The notes: generated by a model not told the origin, from the letters alone. A DNA stretch of 64,000 nt from Xanthobacteraceae bacterium (GCA_030037895.1 JASHPW010000064.1:42369-106368), one strand, 5' to 3'; numbered from the stretch's first letter, positions 26,323 through 36,039 are shown. Made by a program: numbers and translations.

Positions 26323-27738
26323 TCAGTTCGCCGACGTGGCGACCGCGCTGCTCAATTTGTCGAACAGCCCGGTGATGTCCTTGCGGATGGTCGCCAGCTT
26401 GCCGAACTGTTCCGCGAGCATGGCAACGCGATCTTCGAGTTCCTTCTTGATCTCGGCGAATTTTCGCACGCGCGCGGCGAGATCGCCATCCTCGCTCTCG
26501 TCGATGCGCCGCATCTTGGCGACCAGCTTGTCGCGGATGTCCTTGAGCTCCTCGATGAGGCTTGCCACGCCGCCCTCCGCGGCTTCGAACGGAACGAGCT
26601 GCGAGTGCAGATCGCCGAGCCTGGTCTTCAACTGCCTGAAGATTCCCACTCGGCGTTCGATATCGTCGAGACGCGCTTGCATCTCCTCGATGAACGCGGC
26701 GAGCTCCTCGGTGCGCGCATCGACCCCGGCGGCGCCGTCGCCGCGCTCGCCGATCGCGAGGATATCGAGCACGCGGTCGAAGTTGGCGAACAGCCCGGTA
26801 AGATCCTTGCGCAACGTCGCCAGCCGGGAAAATTCCACGTTCAACTCCGACAGGCGACCGTCGAGCGCCTTCTTGTCGTCGGCAAATCTCTGCACCCGTT
26901 CGGCGAGCGGCCCCTCCGGCGTCTGCTGCAAGGAATCGATCGCCGCCATCAGCCGATCGCGCTCCTCGCGCAATTCCTTGACGCGGCTGGCGACGCCGTC
27001 GGCGGCGGCGGCGAATGGATCAAGCCGGCTGCGCAGCTCGGCATAGTCCTCCTTCACGCCGGCCATGACCTTCGCAGCGCGTTCGATGTCGTCGCAGCGC
27101 TCATGGCCGCGGCGGACGAATTCCATCATGTCCTTCAAGCCGAGGTTGACCGCGACCGCGTCGTCGCCGCCGGCAATCTCGTCCAGCGACCGCGCGATGT
27201 CGTTCTGGCGACCCTCCAGCTCCATGAAAAGCCGTTCGATCGAACGCCTTCTCTCCAGCACCGGAGCGAGCCGGTCTTGCAGCAACTGCTGCTGGGTGCG
27301 GAGATAGTCGACGCGCGACTGCAGATCGCCGGCCTCGTTGCGGCCTTGCTGCACCTGCGCGACGTGCTCCGCATCGGTAAGCCGCTGCTGGAGCGCGCCG
27401 ATCGCATCCTCCGGATCGGTGCGAACGAGCTGGTGCATCGCGGCTTCGACATCGACCTGGGTCCCGACCAGCGCCTTCACGCCGCCGCGCACGCCGTTGA
27501 GCCGCAGCTCCAGCGCCTGCGCCGCCCGACGCTGCCGCACGAGGATGCTACAGAGCCACGCGGCGCAGACGAGCAGCGCGACCGGCACGACCGCGATCAC
27601 CGTCCAGGCGGCGCGAAACGGCAATGGCTGAGAGCGGAAGGCATCAAACAATACGGTCGTCTCGGGCCCGCCGGTCAGCAGGATGAATCCGACGGCGCCC
27701 ACCAACAGCACGGCGCAGATGCCGACGATCTTGCCCAT
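26323..27738 (-). CDS. Membrane-anchored coiled-coil protein with an internal duplication
   Basis: A 471-residue protein with two N-terminal membrane segments (about 4-22 and 44-67), then an almost wholly helical, charged, coiled-coil body. An internal repeat of about 142 residues is visible: residues 203-335 and 345-471 share DDIER, LxPFxAAxxGVAS, ExxRDxL, LAxRVxxF and RKDxTGLF in order. A weaker third copy may lie at 165-220. The start at the ATG at 27736-27738 is chosen because of an AGGAG 13 bases upstream and the immediate hydrophobic segment. I know no functional assignment; a structural or envelope-spanning tether is a guess. Confidence 0.75.
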   Translation of the reverse strand: MGKIVGICAVLLVGAVGFILLTGGPETTVLFDAFRSQPLPFRAAWTVIAVVPVALLVCAAWLCSILVRQRRAAQALELRLNGVRGGVKALVGTQVDVEAAMHQLVRTDPEDAIGALQQRLTDAEHVAQVQQGRNEAGDLQSRVDYLRTQQQLLQDRLAPVLERRRSIERLFMELEGRQNDIARSLDEIAGGDDAVAVNLGLKDMMEFVRRGHERCDDIERAAKVMAGVKEDYAELRSRLDPFAAAADGVASRVKELREERDRLMAAIDSLQQTPEGPLAERVQRFADDKKALDGRLSELNVEFSRLATLRKDLTGLFANFDRVLDILAIGERGDGAAGVDARTEELAAFIEEMQARLDDIERRVGIFRQLKTRLGDLHSQLVPFEAAEGGVASLIEELKDIRDKLVAKMRRIDESEDGDLAARVRKFAEIKKELEDRVAMLAEQFGKLATIRKDITGLFDKLSSAVATSAN

Positions 27739-27914
27739 TTGCGGTGACTCGCTCCTGTTGTTTGGTACGACAGGCGCCCGGCTCATACAAGGGCAAGAAC
27801 CGCCGGCAGGGCGAGGAAACAACGCATGGACAAGCCGCGCGCGGCTCGCTATGGGCGACGGTAACCCATCCCGACGTCGGACATGCGGGCGGAACCGTCT
27901 GTTATGAGCGTGTC

Positions 27915-28805
27915 GTGAACACGCTGCGGCGCGCCGAGGCGGCGCTTCTCGTCGGCCTCTCGATCCTGCTTCTCGGCGCCGGCCGCCATCCGGCACGCGG
28001 CGGGGAGCCGGCGGCGACCGCCGAACCCGAGCGCGGGAGCTGCCGGCGTTCGGCGTTCCGCGTCGTCGTCGATGTCGGCCACACGCGCGAGGTGCCCGGC
28101 GCCGTCAGCGCGCGCGGCGTTCCCGAATACACGTTCAACCTTCAGCTCGGCACCGAGATCAGGCAGGCGCTCGTCGACGCCGGTTTCAAGAAGGCCGTGC
28201 TCCTGATCACCGCCGCCGCTCCGCCGTTGGGGCTCGTCGAGCGGGCCGCGCGCGCCAACGGCCTGCGGGCCGACCTCTTCATCTCCGTCCACCACGATTC
28301 CGTTCCCGTTCGTCTGCTCGAGACCTGGCAATACCAGGGACGGGAGAACCATTTCAGCGACCGGTTCACGGGCTACGCCATTTTCATGTCCGACGACAAC
28401 GCCGACCGCGCCGGCAGCCTGCAATTCGGCAGATTCCTCGGCCGGGAGCTGCAAGCGCGCGGTTTGCACTACACGCCGCATTACACGCTGCCGCTCATGG
28501 GCAAGCGCCGCCGCCAACTCCTCGACGCCGCGGCCGGAGTTTACCGTTACGATCAGTTGATCGTGCTGCGGGAGAGCCGCATGCCGGCGGTGTTGCTCGA
28601 AGCCGGCTCGATCGTCAATCGGCAGGAGGAAGTGGAATTGGCGAGCCGCGAACGCCGCGCCCTCGTCGGCGCGGCCGTGGCGGCGGCCGTGGAGGATTTC
28701 TGCGCCGCGCGCCCGCACCCGAAGATCGTGCCGGTGAAGCGCCCGTCATCCGCCGGTCCGGGCAGGCGGCGCGGCCGCGTCAATTCGGCCGCCTCGGCCC
28801 GCTGA
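27915..28805 (+). CDS. N-acetylmuramoyl-L-alanine amidase (Amidase_3)
   Basis: A 296-residue secreted cell-wall amidase that would cleave the bond between MurNAc and L-Ala. Zinc ligands are visible in DVGHTR (His56), the Glu of VPEYTFN and the His of FISVHHDS; the catalytic Glu is in PAVLLEAGS. The N terminus (LLVGLSILLLGAG) is a signal sequence. I take the GTG at 27915 as start because it places this signal at the N terminus; no strong ribosome-binding site supports any option. The C terminus is basic and disordered. Divergent from the coiled-coil membrane protein gene. Confidence 0.83.
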   Translation: MNTLRRAEAALLVGLSILLLGAGRHPARGGEPAATAEPERGSCRRSAFRVVVDVGHTREVPGAVSARGVPEYTFNLQLGTEIRQALVDAGFKKAVLLITAAAPPLGLVERAARANGLRADLFISVHHDSVPVRLLETWQYQGRENHFSDRFTGYAIFMSDDNADRAGSLQFGRFLGRELQARGLHYTPHYTLPLMGKRRRQLLDAAAGVYRYDQLIVLRESRMPAVLLEAGSIVNRQEEVELASRERRALVGAAVAAAVEDFCAARPHPKIVPVKRPSSAGPGRRRGRVNSAASAR

Positions 28806-29011
28806 TCCTCTCGCTTTGCGGCGGCGAGCCGACACCTGAACGCCGGCGAACCTGAGGAGTTTGTTGAAAAATTCATGGCGGCGCTGCACCTTTCGCGACT
28901 CGCCTCCGCGGTCGGTAACGGCTAAATGATGGGCGATTCGAGCGCCTGACCGTTTGCAGCCGCGGCGGCCGAGCGGAAACCCGTGCGGCGCGCCCAACGT
29001 TTACGTCAATC

Positions 29012-30130
29012 ATGGATCAGCGCACCGACAACGAGCGTCGCCCGGACACCGCGCCGGGCCGAGAAGCAAAACCCGCGATCGGCGAGGCGCGCAAAAGCCG
29101 TTCGTGGCTCGACGCCCTGCGCGCGCGCCGCCGCATGGTGCTCGTTGTCGCCGCGTTGATCATTGTCGCGCTGATCGCGCTCGCGGTCTGGTGGGTCAAC
29201 GCCAGCGGTTATGAAACCACCGACGACGCCTTCATCGACGCCCGCACGGTGTCGATCAGTTCGCAAGTCAGCGCCGCCATCGTCGACGTGCCGGTGACCG
29301 ACAACCAGCTCGTGGAGGCGGGCGCCGTGCTCGTGCGCCTCGACGACCGCGACTACACGGCGCAGGTCGATCAGGCCAAGGCGCAAGTCGATCAGAGCAA
29401 GGCCAATATCGCCAACAGCGACGCCCAACTGGCCGCGCAGCAGGCGCGCATCGAACAGGCCGACAAGCAATCCGCGCAATCAAAGGCGGCGCTCGAATTC
29501 GCGCAACAGGAAGACGAACGCTACCAGCGGCTGGTCAAGACCGGCACGGCCACCGTCGAGCAGGCGCAGCAATACGGCTCCAATCTCCTGCAGGCGCAAG
29601 CCGCCTATGCCGCGGCGCAGGCCAACGCCATCGCCACGGAGAAGCAGCTTCCGGTCCTTGAGGCGCAGCGCCGGCTCGCCGCGGCGCAATTGGAACAGGC
29701 GCGCGCCGCCCAGGAACAGGCCGAGGCCAATCTGTCGCGCACCGTCGTCACCGCGCCGGTTGCCGGCCGGGTGGTGCGGTTGACGGCCGCCAAGGGCAAC
29801 TACGCCGCGGTCGGCCAGGCGCTGTTGATGTTCGTGCCGCGCCAGGTGTGGGTGACGGCCAATTTCAAGGAGACGCAGCTCAAGCAGGTGCGGCCCGGCA
29901 GCGCGGTCGACATCAGGATCGACGCCTATCCCGGCCGCGTCTTCAAGGGCCACGTCGACAGCGTCCAAGCCGGCAGCGGCACCGCCTTCAGCCTGTTGCC
30001 GGCCGAGAACGCCACCGGCAATTACGTCAAGATCGTGCAGCGGGTGCCGGTCAAGATCGTGTTCGATCAACAACCCGACGTGCTGCTCGGACCCGGCATG
30101 TCGGTGGTGCCGTCCGTCAAGACCAAATGA
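29012..30130 (+). CDS. HlyD/EmrA-family membrane fusion protein
   Basis: A 372-residue periplasmic adaptor anchored by one transmembrane segment at about 42-62. It has the paired lipoyl halves (ETTDDAFIDARTVSISSQVSAAIVDV and SRTVVTAPVAGRVVRL), a long coiled-coil hairpin rich in Ala and Gln (about 120-250), and a beta-barrel with KETQLKQVRPGSAVDI. It bridges an MFS pump to an outer-membrane channel. The pump gene overlaps by ATGA. No tolC-like gene is present. Confidence 0.9.
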   Translation: MDQRTDNERRPDTAPGREAKPAIGEARKSRSWLDALRARRRMVLVVAALIIVALIALAVWWVNASGYETTDDAFIDARTVSISSQVSAAIVDVPVTDNQLVEAGAVLVRLDDRDYTAQVDQAKAQVDQSKANIANSDAQLAAQQARIEQADKQSAQSKAALEFAQQEDERYQRLVKTGTATVEQAQQYGSNLLQAQAAYAAAQANAIATEKQLPVLEAQRRLAAAQLEQARAAQEQAEANLSRTVVTAPVAGRVVRLTAAKGNYAAVGQALLMFVPRQVWVTANFKETQLKQVRPGSAVDIRIDAYPGRVFKGHVDSVQAGSGTAFSLLPAENATGNYVKIVQRVPVKIVFDQQPDVLLGPGMSVVPSVKTK

Positions 30131-31737
30131 CCGATCAGCGGCAATATTCCGGGCCGCAGAGCCGCTCGGCGGCGGGCGACCGCAGTCCCTGGCTCATCGC
30201 CATCGTCGTCTCCATCGCCACTTTCATGGTGGTGCTCGACACCGCGATCGCCAACGTATCGCTGCGCTACATCGCCGGCAGCCTGGCGATCAGCGTCGAT
30301 GAAAGCACCTGGGTGGTCACGACCTATCTCATCGCCAATGCCGTGGTGCTGCCGGCGAGCGGCTGGCTGTCGAACGTGATCGGCCGCAAGCGCTTCTACA
30401 TGCTTTGCGTGGCGACTTTCACCGTGGCCTCGCTGCTGTGCGGACTCGCCTCCAGCCTCGGCGCCTTGATCCTGTTCCGCATCCTGCAAGGGCTCGGCGG
30501 CGGCGGCATGCCGACCAGCGAACAAGCCATGTTGGCGGATACGTTCCCGCCGCGGCAGCGGCCGCAGGCGTTCGCGCTCTACGGCATCGCCGTCATCGTG
30601 GCGCCGACGATCGGCCCGACGCTCGGCGGCTGGATCACCGACAACTACTCGTGGCACTGGATTTTCTTCATCAACGTCCCGGTCGGCATCGTGTCGCTCA
30701 TACTGGTGCAATGGCTGGTGGTGGAGCCGGACGTGCTCGAGCGCGAGCGCGAAGAACGGCTCGCCGGCGGGCTCAAGGTCGACTGGATCGGATTCGCGCT
30801 GATCGCACTCAGCTTCGGCGCCCTCGAAATCGTCCTCGACAGGGGCCAGATCGACGACTGGTTCCACTCGACGTTCATCGTCACCTGCGCGACCATTTCC
30901 GCCTGCTCGTTCGTATTCTTCATCCCCTGGGAGCTGACCCACGACCAGCCGATCGTCGATATCCGGCTGCTGTGCCGACGTCAGTTCGCGATGTCGTTTC
31001 TGGTGATGATGGCGGTGGGCGCCGTCCTGTTCGGCTCGAACCAGATCACGCCGCAACTCATGCAGACGAACTTTCCGTACACGGCGATGCTGTCCGGCCT
31101 CGCCATGATGCCGGGCGGCCTGGCCATGCTGGTCATGATGCCCATCGCCGGCCAGATCATCGGTTTCATGCAGCCCAAATATTGGCTGGCGATCGGTCTC
31201 TCCGCCGTGGCGCTGGCGATGTGGTACTCGACGTCGCTGACCCCCGATGCGAGTTTCGGCTATTTTGCGACGGTGCGGATCTTGCAGACGATCGGAATGC
31301 CTTATTTGTTCATTCCGATCAATTCCGTCGCCTACGATGGATTGCCGCAGCAAAAGACCAGCGAGGGCTCCGCGCTCATCAACGTGGCCCGCAACCTCGG
31401 CGGCAGCCTGGGCGTGTCGCTGGCCAATACCGAGCTGCTGCAACGCTCCCAATTCCATCAGGCGCGGCTCGTCGAGAACATCATCCCCTCGTCGCCGGCG
31501 TACCAGTCCACTCTTCAGCACATGATGCAGTACTTCGCGCCGGGCGGATCGCCCGCCGGCGCACAGGGCCGGGTGATCAGCTATATCGGCCAACTTGTCA
31601 GCCAACAGGCCGCGCTCATGGCCTACATCGATATTTTTTACTCGTGGGCTATCTTCGCCGCCGTGCTCGTTCCGGTCGTACTGCTGATGGTGCGGCGGGT
31701 GCCGCGCCAAGCCGGCCAGGCGCCGGGTGGGCACTGA
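30127..31737 (+). CDS. DHA2-family MFS efflux pump (EmrB-like)
   Basis: A 536-residue, 14-helix drug:H+ antiporter. The first helix carries MVVLDTAIANVSLRYIAG, motif A-like GWLSNVIGRKRFY follows, and antiporter motif C is seen in GIAVIVAPTIGPTLGGWI. It starts within the adaptor's stop codon (ATGA), so the two are translated together as a tripartite efflux system for hydrophobic compounds. No adjacent regulator gene is seen. Confidence 0.9.
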   Translation: MTDQRQYSGPQSRSAAGDRSPWLIAIVVSIATFMVVLDTAIANVSLRYIAGSLAISVDESTWVVTTYLIANAVVLPASGWLSNVIGRKRFYMLCVATFTVASLLCGLASSLGALILFRILQGLGGGGMPTSEQAMLADTFPPRQRPQAFALYGIAVIVAPTIGPTLGGWITDNYSWHWIFFINVPVGIVSLILVQWLVVEPDVLEREREERLAGGLKVDWIGFALIALSFGALEIVLDRGQIDDWFHSTFIVTCATISACSFVFFIPWELTHDQPIVDIRLLCRRQFAMSFLVMMAVGAVLFGSNQITPQLMQTNFPYTAMLSGLAMMPGGLAMLVMMPIAGQIIGFMQPKYWLAIGLSAVALAMWYSTSLTPDASFGYFATVRILQTIGMPYLFIPINSVAYDGLPQQKTSEGSALINVARNLGGSLGVSLANTELLQRSQFHQARLVENIIPSSPAYQSTLQHMMQYFAPGGSPAGAQGRVISYIGQLVSQQAALMAYIDIFYSWAIFAAVLVPVVLLMVRRVPRQAGQAPGGH

Positions 31738-32220
31738 AGATTTTCGCGCTAGATATTCGCGCTCGAGCAACCACAAGGCCGCCTGACGCACGGCTTTCCG
31801 TCCAATTTATATGCTCTCCCGAGGACGCGATCACGGCCGTGCTCCGAAGACTTCGCCAAACGCGCGCCCTGGAAGGCATGGCGGGCAGCATCACCGTCGA
31901 GTGACCGCAATTGCGGCGGTGTTTATGGCGCCCGCCTTCATTTCGGGCAGATCGATGAAAAATGCGCGAACCGATGGCACATTCTTCAAAGCACGGCGTT
32001 CTCTTCGCGACGACATTGAGCGTTGCGGATGACACCGCCGAGGCGCGCAAAAATAGACGCTGAAAATGGCCGAAGCGGTGCCGCAATACTCTCCTGCGGC
32101 AGAAAGTCCTTTTGCCCGCCTTGGGACGGCACCATTCTTGCTTGAACTTGTTGTCGGAGGGGTTGGGGTTGGCATGGGAAGGACCCGGGACGATCAGTCC
32201 CGGGAAGAAAGGAGTCGCCA
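31738..32220. other. Gene-poor intergenic stretch
   Basis: I find no credible gene in these 483 bp. Short frames in both directions lack family features. The only structure I recognise is the hairpin at 32184-32204, next to the ribosome-binding site of the following gene. GC content dips mildly in the centre (about 31900-32060). Confidence 0.55.
32184..32204 (+). promoter_or_regulatory. 5'-UTR hairpin before the hypothetical gene
   Basis: CCCGGGAC (32184-32191) and GTCCCGGG (32197-32204) form a perfect 8-bp stem with a GATCA loop. The stem ends only a few bases before AAAGGAG, the ribosome-binding site of the gene at 32221. It could affect translation or mRNA stability; an RNA-binding target is untested. 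Confidence 0.4.
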
Positions 32221-32634
32221 ATGTGTGACTTTAGCCTCCAAAGCGTGCGGTCGCGACCTGCGAAGGTCGGCGACAAGCTCATGACGCGTGATTTCGGGAC
32301 CGGCACACGCGGGTTTGCCGCCGCGGGCGATCCGGGCCTGGCGGTATGCCTGTTGCCGGGAACGGAACTGGCGTTCGCCGGCGAAGTCGCCTGCCTGCCG
32401 GCCGGCCTGCTCGGGTGGAAGACGAAGACGATCAATTACCACACGGCCATCTTCCGGCAGGTCAACAAGGAGAAATTGGCCGCGCACCACGATTCTCTCG
32501 AATTTCCCGATGGGCGGATCGTGTTGCTGACGTTGCTGTGCGAGGGCCAGGCGGCGACGGTGCTGCAATTGCCGGCGCAGCCGACGACTGCGGCACAGGC
32601 GCGCGAACAGGAACGCGTCGGTTTCCTCGGCTGA
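32221..32634 (+). CDS. Conserved hypothetical protein
   Basis: A 137-residue soluble protein beginning MCDFSLQSVRSRPAKVGDKL with TRGFAAAGDPGLAVCLLPGTELAF, a pattern I recall from uncharacterised proteins in Bradyrhizobium and relatives. A strong ribosome-binding site (AAAGGAG) supports the start. The C-terminal NKEKLAAHHDSLEFPDGRIVLLTLLCEGQ is well structured; no catalytic motif is evident. A 5'-UTR hairpin precedes it and a GC-rich terminator lies downstream. Function unknown. Confidence 0.75.
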   Translation: MCDFSLQSVRSRPAKVGDKLMTRDFGTGTRGFAAAGDPGLAVCLLPGTELAFAGEVACLPAGLLGWKTKTINYHTAIFRQVNKEKLAAHHDSLEFPDGRIVLLTLLCEGQAATVLQLPAQPTTAAQAREQERVGFLG

Positions 32635-32690
32635 AGCGCGCGTCCTCCCGCTCATGCCCGCCGGTAGCGGTCAGAGAGCGGTAAACAAGC

Positions 32691-32716
32691 CCGGCCGCCT
32701 CCGGGCGGCCGGTTTG
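32691..32716. terminator. Terminator between convergent genes
   Basis: CCGGCCGCC (32691-32699) and GGCGGCCGG (32704-32712) form a perfect 9-bp stem with a TCCG loop, followed by TTTG. It lies between the rightward hypothetical gene and the leftward phasin gene and may act on both. The T-run is short, so strength is uncertain. Confidence 0.6.
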
Positions 32717-32742
32717 CGTCCGATTGTTGTGCGCGTGATCGT

Positions 32743-33192
32743 TCAGCCCGCCGCCGGAGAAACATTGGCGAAGCAGCGCATGCTGGTATCCACGATCTTC
32801 TGGCCGTCCGAAACAAAACGCCGGCTGTCTTCGCCGAACATGCTCAGCAATTCATTCAGCCATTCCTGATATGCGGACACCGCGTCGGGAACCGAGCGGG
32901 CGTTCGTCAGCTTGTTCGGCAGCTTGAAGGCGAGCTCCGCTTCGGAAGCGGCGCGCGTCAACCAGTCCCGACCGATATCCTGAAACGTCTCGATCAATTC
33001 TTTTTGCAGGCGCAAACTGGTCTTGACGCTGCTTACTCCCATATCGGCGAACTGCGCGCCGGTTACAGCGGCGGCCGATCTTTCGCTGCGAACCTGCTCG
33101 GAACGCGCGCTCTCGCCGCGTTCGGATCGTGAACTCTCGCCGCGCGGATTCTCGGAACGCTGGCTTTCGGTGCGGGGATGGTCTTGAGGCAT
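32743..33192 (-). CDS. Phasin-family protein
   Basis: A 149-residue protein with a low-complexity N terminus (about residues 5-42, rich in the R/S/E units SERGESARSE) and a helical phasin-like domain (VKTSLRLQKELIETFQDIGRDWLTRAASEAELAFKLPNKL). Phasins coat polyhydroxybutyrate granules; other members act as stress-related coiled coils. The start is the ATG at 33190-33192, preceded by AGGAGA. No phaC/phaR genes are nearby. Confidence 0.8.
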   Translation of the reverse strand: MPQDHPRTESQRSENPRGESSRSERGESARSEQVRSERSAAAVTGAQFADMGVSSVKTSLRLQKELIETFQDIGRDWLTRAASEAELAFKLPNKLTNARSVPDAVSAYQEWLNELLSMFGEDSRRFVSDGQKIVDTSMRCFANVSPAAG

Positions 33193-33530
33193 GGCGGGTC
33201 TCCTGTTGCTTCGTGGTTTGGCAACAAGCCCCTCCGTTGCGCGGCTCGTATTGCCGGCCGCGCTCACCCTCTCAGTCGAAATTATATAGCGGCGCGCCGA
33301 CGGCGGTGAAAGGGGGCGCCCCGCGCGCGGTTCGGAACGGCGGAACCACGCGGGCGTTTTCGTCCTCAGGGAGGAAATTGGGGTCGATGCGCCGCGCCGC
33401 GCGGTCGAGCACGCGGCGGCGAGCGGGGTGTCCGCTGCGTTCGACGAGATTGCAACGGCGCTCCGCTCTTGCCATGACAGCATCCGCCGAGAAAACCCAC
33501 CAAGACATTTCCCGCCAAAAGTTTTGCGAC

Positions 33531-35072
33531 ATGTCCCGTTCGACGACCGAAGGTCTATCCGGTGCCGCGGCCGAAGCGCCGGCCGTCGCGACGACGGGCC
33601 ATACGAACAAGCCGCCCACGCCGGGAGCGCTGTTTCTCACGGTCTTTCCCTCGATCATGCTGCCGATGTTCCTGGCGGTCGCGGACCAGACGATCGTCGC
33701 CACGGCGCTTCCCGCCATCGCCTCGAGTCTCGGCGACGTCGAGCGCGTATCCTGGGTGGTGGTGTCGTACCTGATCGCCAACACGATCGCGGCGCCGGTC
33801 TATGGAAGGCTCGGCGATTCGTTTGGCCGCCGCCGCATGATGCTGGCGGCGCTGGCGCTGTTCATGGCCGGCTCGGTGCTGTGCGCGCTCGCGCCCAATA
33901 TCGAATACCTCACGGCGACGCGCGTGCTGCAAGGATTGGGCGGCGGCGGGCTCATGACGCTGTCACAAGCTTTGGTCGGCGAGACCATTCCGCCGCGCCA
34001 GCGCGGCCGCTATCAAGGCTATCTCGCCGGCGTCTCGGTCAGCTCCAGCACGTTCGGCCCCGTTGCCGGCGGCTATCTCACCCAGGCCTTCGGTTGGCAG
34101 TCGATCTTCCTCGTCAATGTGCCGCTGGGCCTTGCCGCGGCCGCGCTGGTGCTGCGCCTGCCGGTGCGACCGGGCGATCGGCGGCGGACCACCTTCGATA
34201 TACCCGGCCTGGTGCTGTTCATGATGTTCGTGAGCCCGGTCATCCTGGCTCTGGAGCAAGTCCAGCGCATGGACGCGCGCATGCTGCCGATGATTGTCGG
34301 GTTGTTGGCATTCGGAGCGGCGGCGTTATTTCTGCTGACTTGGCAGGAAAGGCTTAGCACCTCGCCGCTCATACCGCCGGCCTTGTTCAAGGAACCGTCG
34401 GTCTGGCGCAGCGACGGCCTGGCCGCCTGTCACGGCGCCGCGCTGGTGTCGCTCATCACCTTTCTGCCGATCTATCTGCGCGCGGTGCGCGGCACCGCGC
34501 CGGCCGAGACCGGCCTGCTGCTGCTGCCGCTGACGTTCGGCATCGGGCTTGGATCATTGATCACCGGCCAATTGGTGACCCGGACCGGACGCACCGCGGT
34601 ATTCCCGTCCTACGGATTGATGGCGGCGACATTGGGCTTGCTGTTCCTCGCCTTCGGGGTGCCGTATCTGAGCCTGAGGCAACTGCCGTGGGTCTTCGGC
34701 TGCACCGCGCTGTTCATGGGCACGGTGATGGGCGTGGTCCAGGTCACCGTGCAGGCCGTTGCCGGGCAACGCATGTTGGGCACCGGCGCGGCCATGGTGC
34801 AGTTCTCCCGCTCGGTCGGCGCCGCCTTCGGCACCGCCGCGGTTGCCGCCGTCCTGTTTTCGGTTCTCGCCGCGACCGACAGAGAGACGGCAAGCCTGTT
34901 CGGGACCATCATCGACCACGGGCCGGACGCTATTGCGACGCTCGCGCCGGCGCGGCAAGCCGCGATCGAAGCCGAGATCGGCGGGGCCTTCCGTGCCGCC
35001 TTCGTGACCGTCGCGGCGTTCACCGGCATCGGCGCGTGGCTCGCCTGGTCGATTCCCTTGCGTCGGGTGTAG
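33531..35072 (+). CDS. DHA2-type MFS transporter
   Basis: A 513-residue, 14-helix MFS pump. It has AVADQTIVATALPAIASSLG in helix 1, motif A-like GRLGDSFGRRRMM, and the motif C region GVSVSSSTFGPVAGGYL. An ATG at 33474 would add 19 residues, and neither start has a good ribosome-binding site. It has no adaptor partner, unlike the pump at 30127, so it probably acts alone as a drug or metabolite exporter. Substrate unknown. Divergent from the phasin gene. Confidence 0.85.
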   Translation: MSRSTTEGLSGAAAEAPAVATTGHTNKPPTPGALFLTVFPSIMLPMFLAVADQTIVATALPAIASSLGDVERVSWVVVSYLIANTIAAPVYGRLGDSFGRRRMMLAALALFMAGSVLCALAPNIEYLTATRVLQGLGGGGLMTLSQALVGETIPPRQRGRYQGYLAGVSVSSSTFGPVAGGYLTQAFGWQSIFLVNVPLGLAAAALVLRLPVRPGDRRRTTFDIPGLVLFMMFVSPVILALEQVQRMDARMLPMIVGLLAFGAAALFLLTWQERLSTSPLIPPALFKEPSVWRSDGLAACHGAALVSLITFLPIYLRAVRGTAPAETGLLLLPLTFGIGLGSLITGQLVTRTGRTAVFPSYGLMAATLGLLFLAFGVPYLSLRQLPWVFGCTALFMGTVMGVVQVTVQAVAGQRMLGTGAAMVQFSRSVGAAFGTAAVAAVLFSVLAATDRETASLFGTIIDHGPDAIATLAPARQAAIEAEIGGAFRAAFVTVAAFTGIGAWLAWSIPLRRV

Positions 35073-35212
35073 TTGAGCGCTCGACCAGTCGGCAGCAATC
35101 GCGCCGACAGTCCTTCATTTCTCCGCATTGCACGACCGGGGTCGGCCAATATAGGCTTCCGGGTCACGCGCCTGCGTGAAGACGGCGCCACGAGATCAGC
35201 GGGGAGGCTCAC

Positions 35213-36019
35213 ATGCCGAAGATCAAGGCGAACGGCATCACCATCAATTACGAGCGGCAGGGGACGGGTGAGCCGCTCGTGCTTATTCCTTTTCTCGCCG
35301 CCGACAATGCCTGCTACGCCTTCCAAGTCGCGGATTATGCCAAGCACTACACCTGCATTTCCGTCGATCCGCGCGGCGCCGGCGAGACCGACAAGCCGGC
35401 CGGCACCTATTCGATGGAATTGTTCGCCGACGACATCGCCGCCCTTATGCAGGCGATCGGCGTCGAGCGGGCGCATGTCAGCGGCCTATCGCTCGGCGCC
35501 GCGACCGGATTGTGGCTCGCCGGCAAATATCCGCAGCGGGTCAAGTCGCTGTCGCTGCACAGCTGCTGGCACAAGACCGATCCGTTCCTCAAGGTCGTGG
35601 TCCAGGGTTGGCAGAGCATTGCCAAGGGCCTCGGCAATGTCACGGAGATGGTGATCCAGGGCATCTTTCCCTGGTGCTTCACGCCGGAACTCTATGCCGC
35701 CAAGCCGGATTACATCGACCAGCTCGCGGCATTCGTGCGCGGCCGGCCGCAGCAGCCGCTCGACGCCTTCATGCGCCAGTCGAACGCGGTGATCGCCCAT
35801 GACGCCGCGGCCCAGCTCGCCCGCATCAAGGCGCCGACCCAGATCACCGTCGGCCGCCACGACCTCGTCTGCTCGACCCGCTTCGCCGACGTGCTGAAGA
35901 GCAGCATCAAGGGGAGCGAGCTTGTGGTGTTCGAAACCTGCTCGCACGCCCCGATCTACGAAAGCGTGGGCGAGTTCAACGAGAAGACCCTGAGCTTCCT
36001 GAAGCGTCACACGGGTTAG
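35213..36019 (+). CDS. Alpha/beta hydrolase
   Basis: The 268-residue enzyme has the nucleophile elbow GLSLG (Ser93), the acid in GRHDLV and the catalytic His in CSHAPIYE, plus DPRGAGETDKP near 52-62, the usual oxyanion-side loop. It resembles 3-oxoadipate enol-lactonase-like hydrolases, but substrate cannot be assigned. Start at an ATG preceded by GGGGAGG. It is convergent with another alpha/beta hydrolase, which ends 20 bp later. Confidence 0.82.
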   Translation: MPKIKANGITINYERQGTGEPLVLIPFLAADNACYAFQVADYAKHYTCISVDPRGAGETDKPAGTYSMELFADDIAALMQAIGVERAHVSGLSLGAATGLWLAGKYPQRVKSLSLHSCWHKTDPFLKVVVQGWQSIAKGLGNVTEMVIQGIFPWCFTPELYAAKPDYIDQLAAFVRGRPQQPLDAFMRQSNAVIAHDAAAQLARIKAPTQITVGRHDLVCSTRFADVLKSSIKGSELVVFETCSHAPIYESVGEFNEKTLSFLKRHTG

Positions 36020-36039
36020 GGCCTGCCGTTCTTGCGTGC

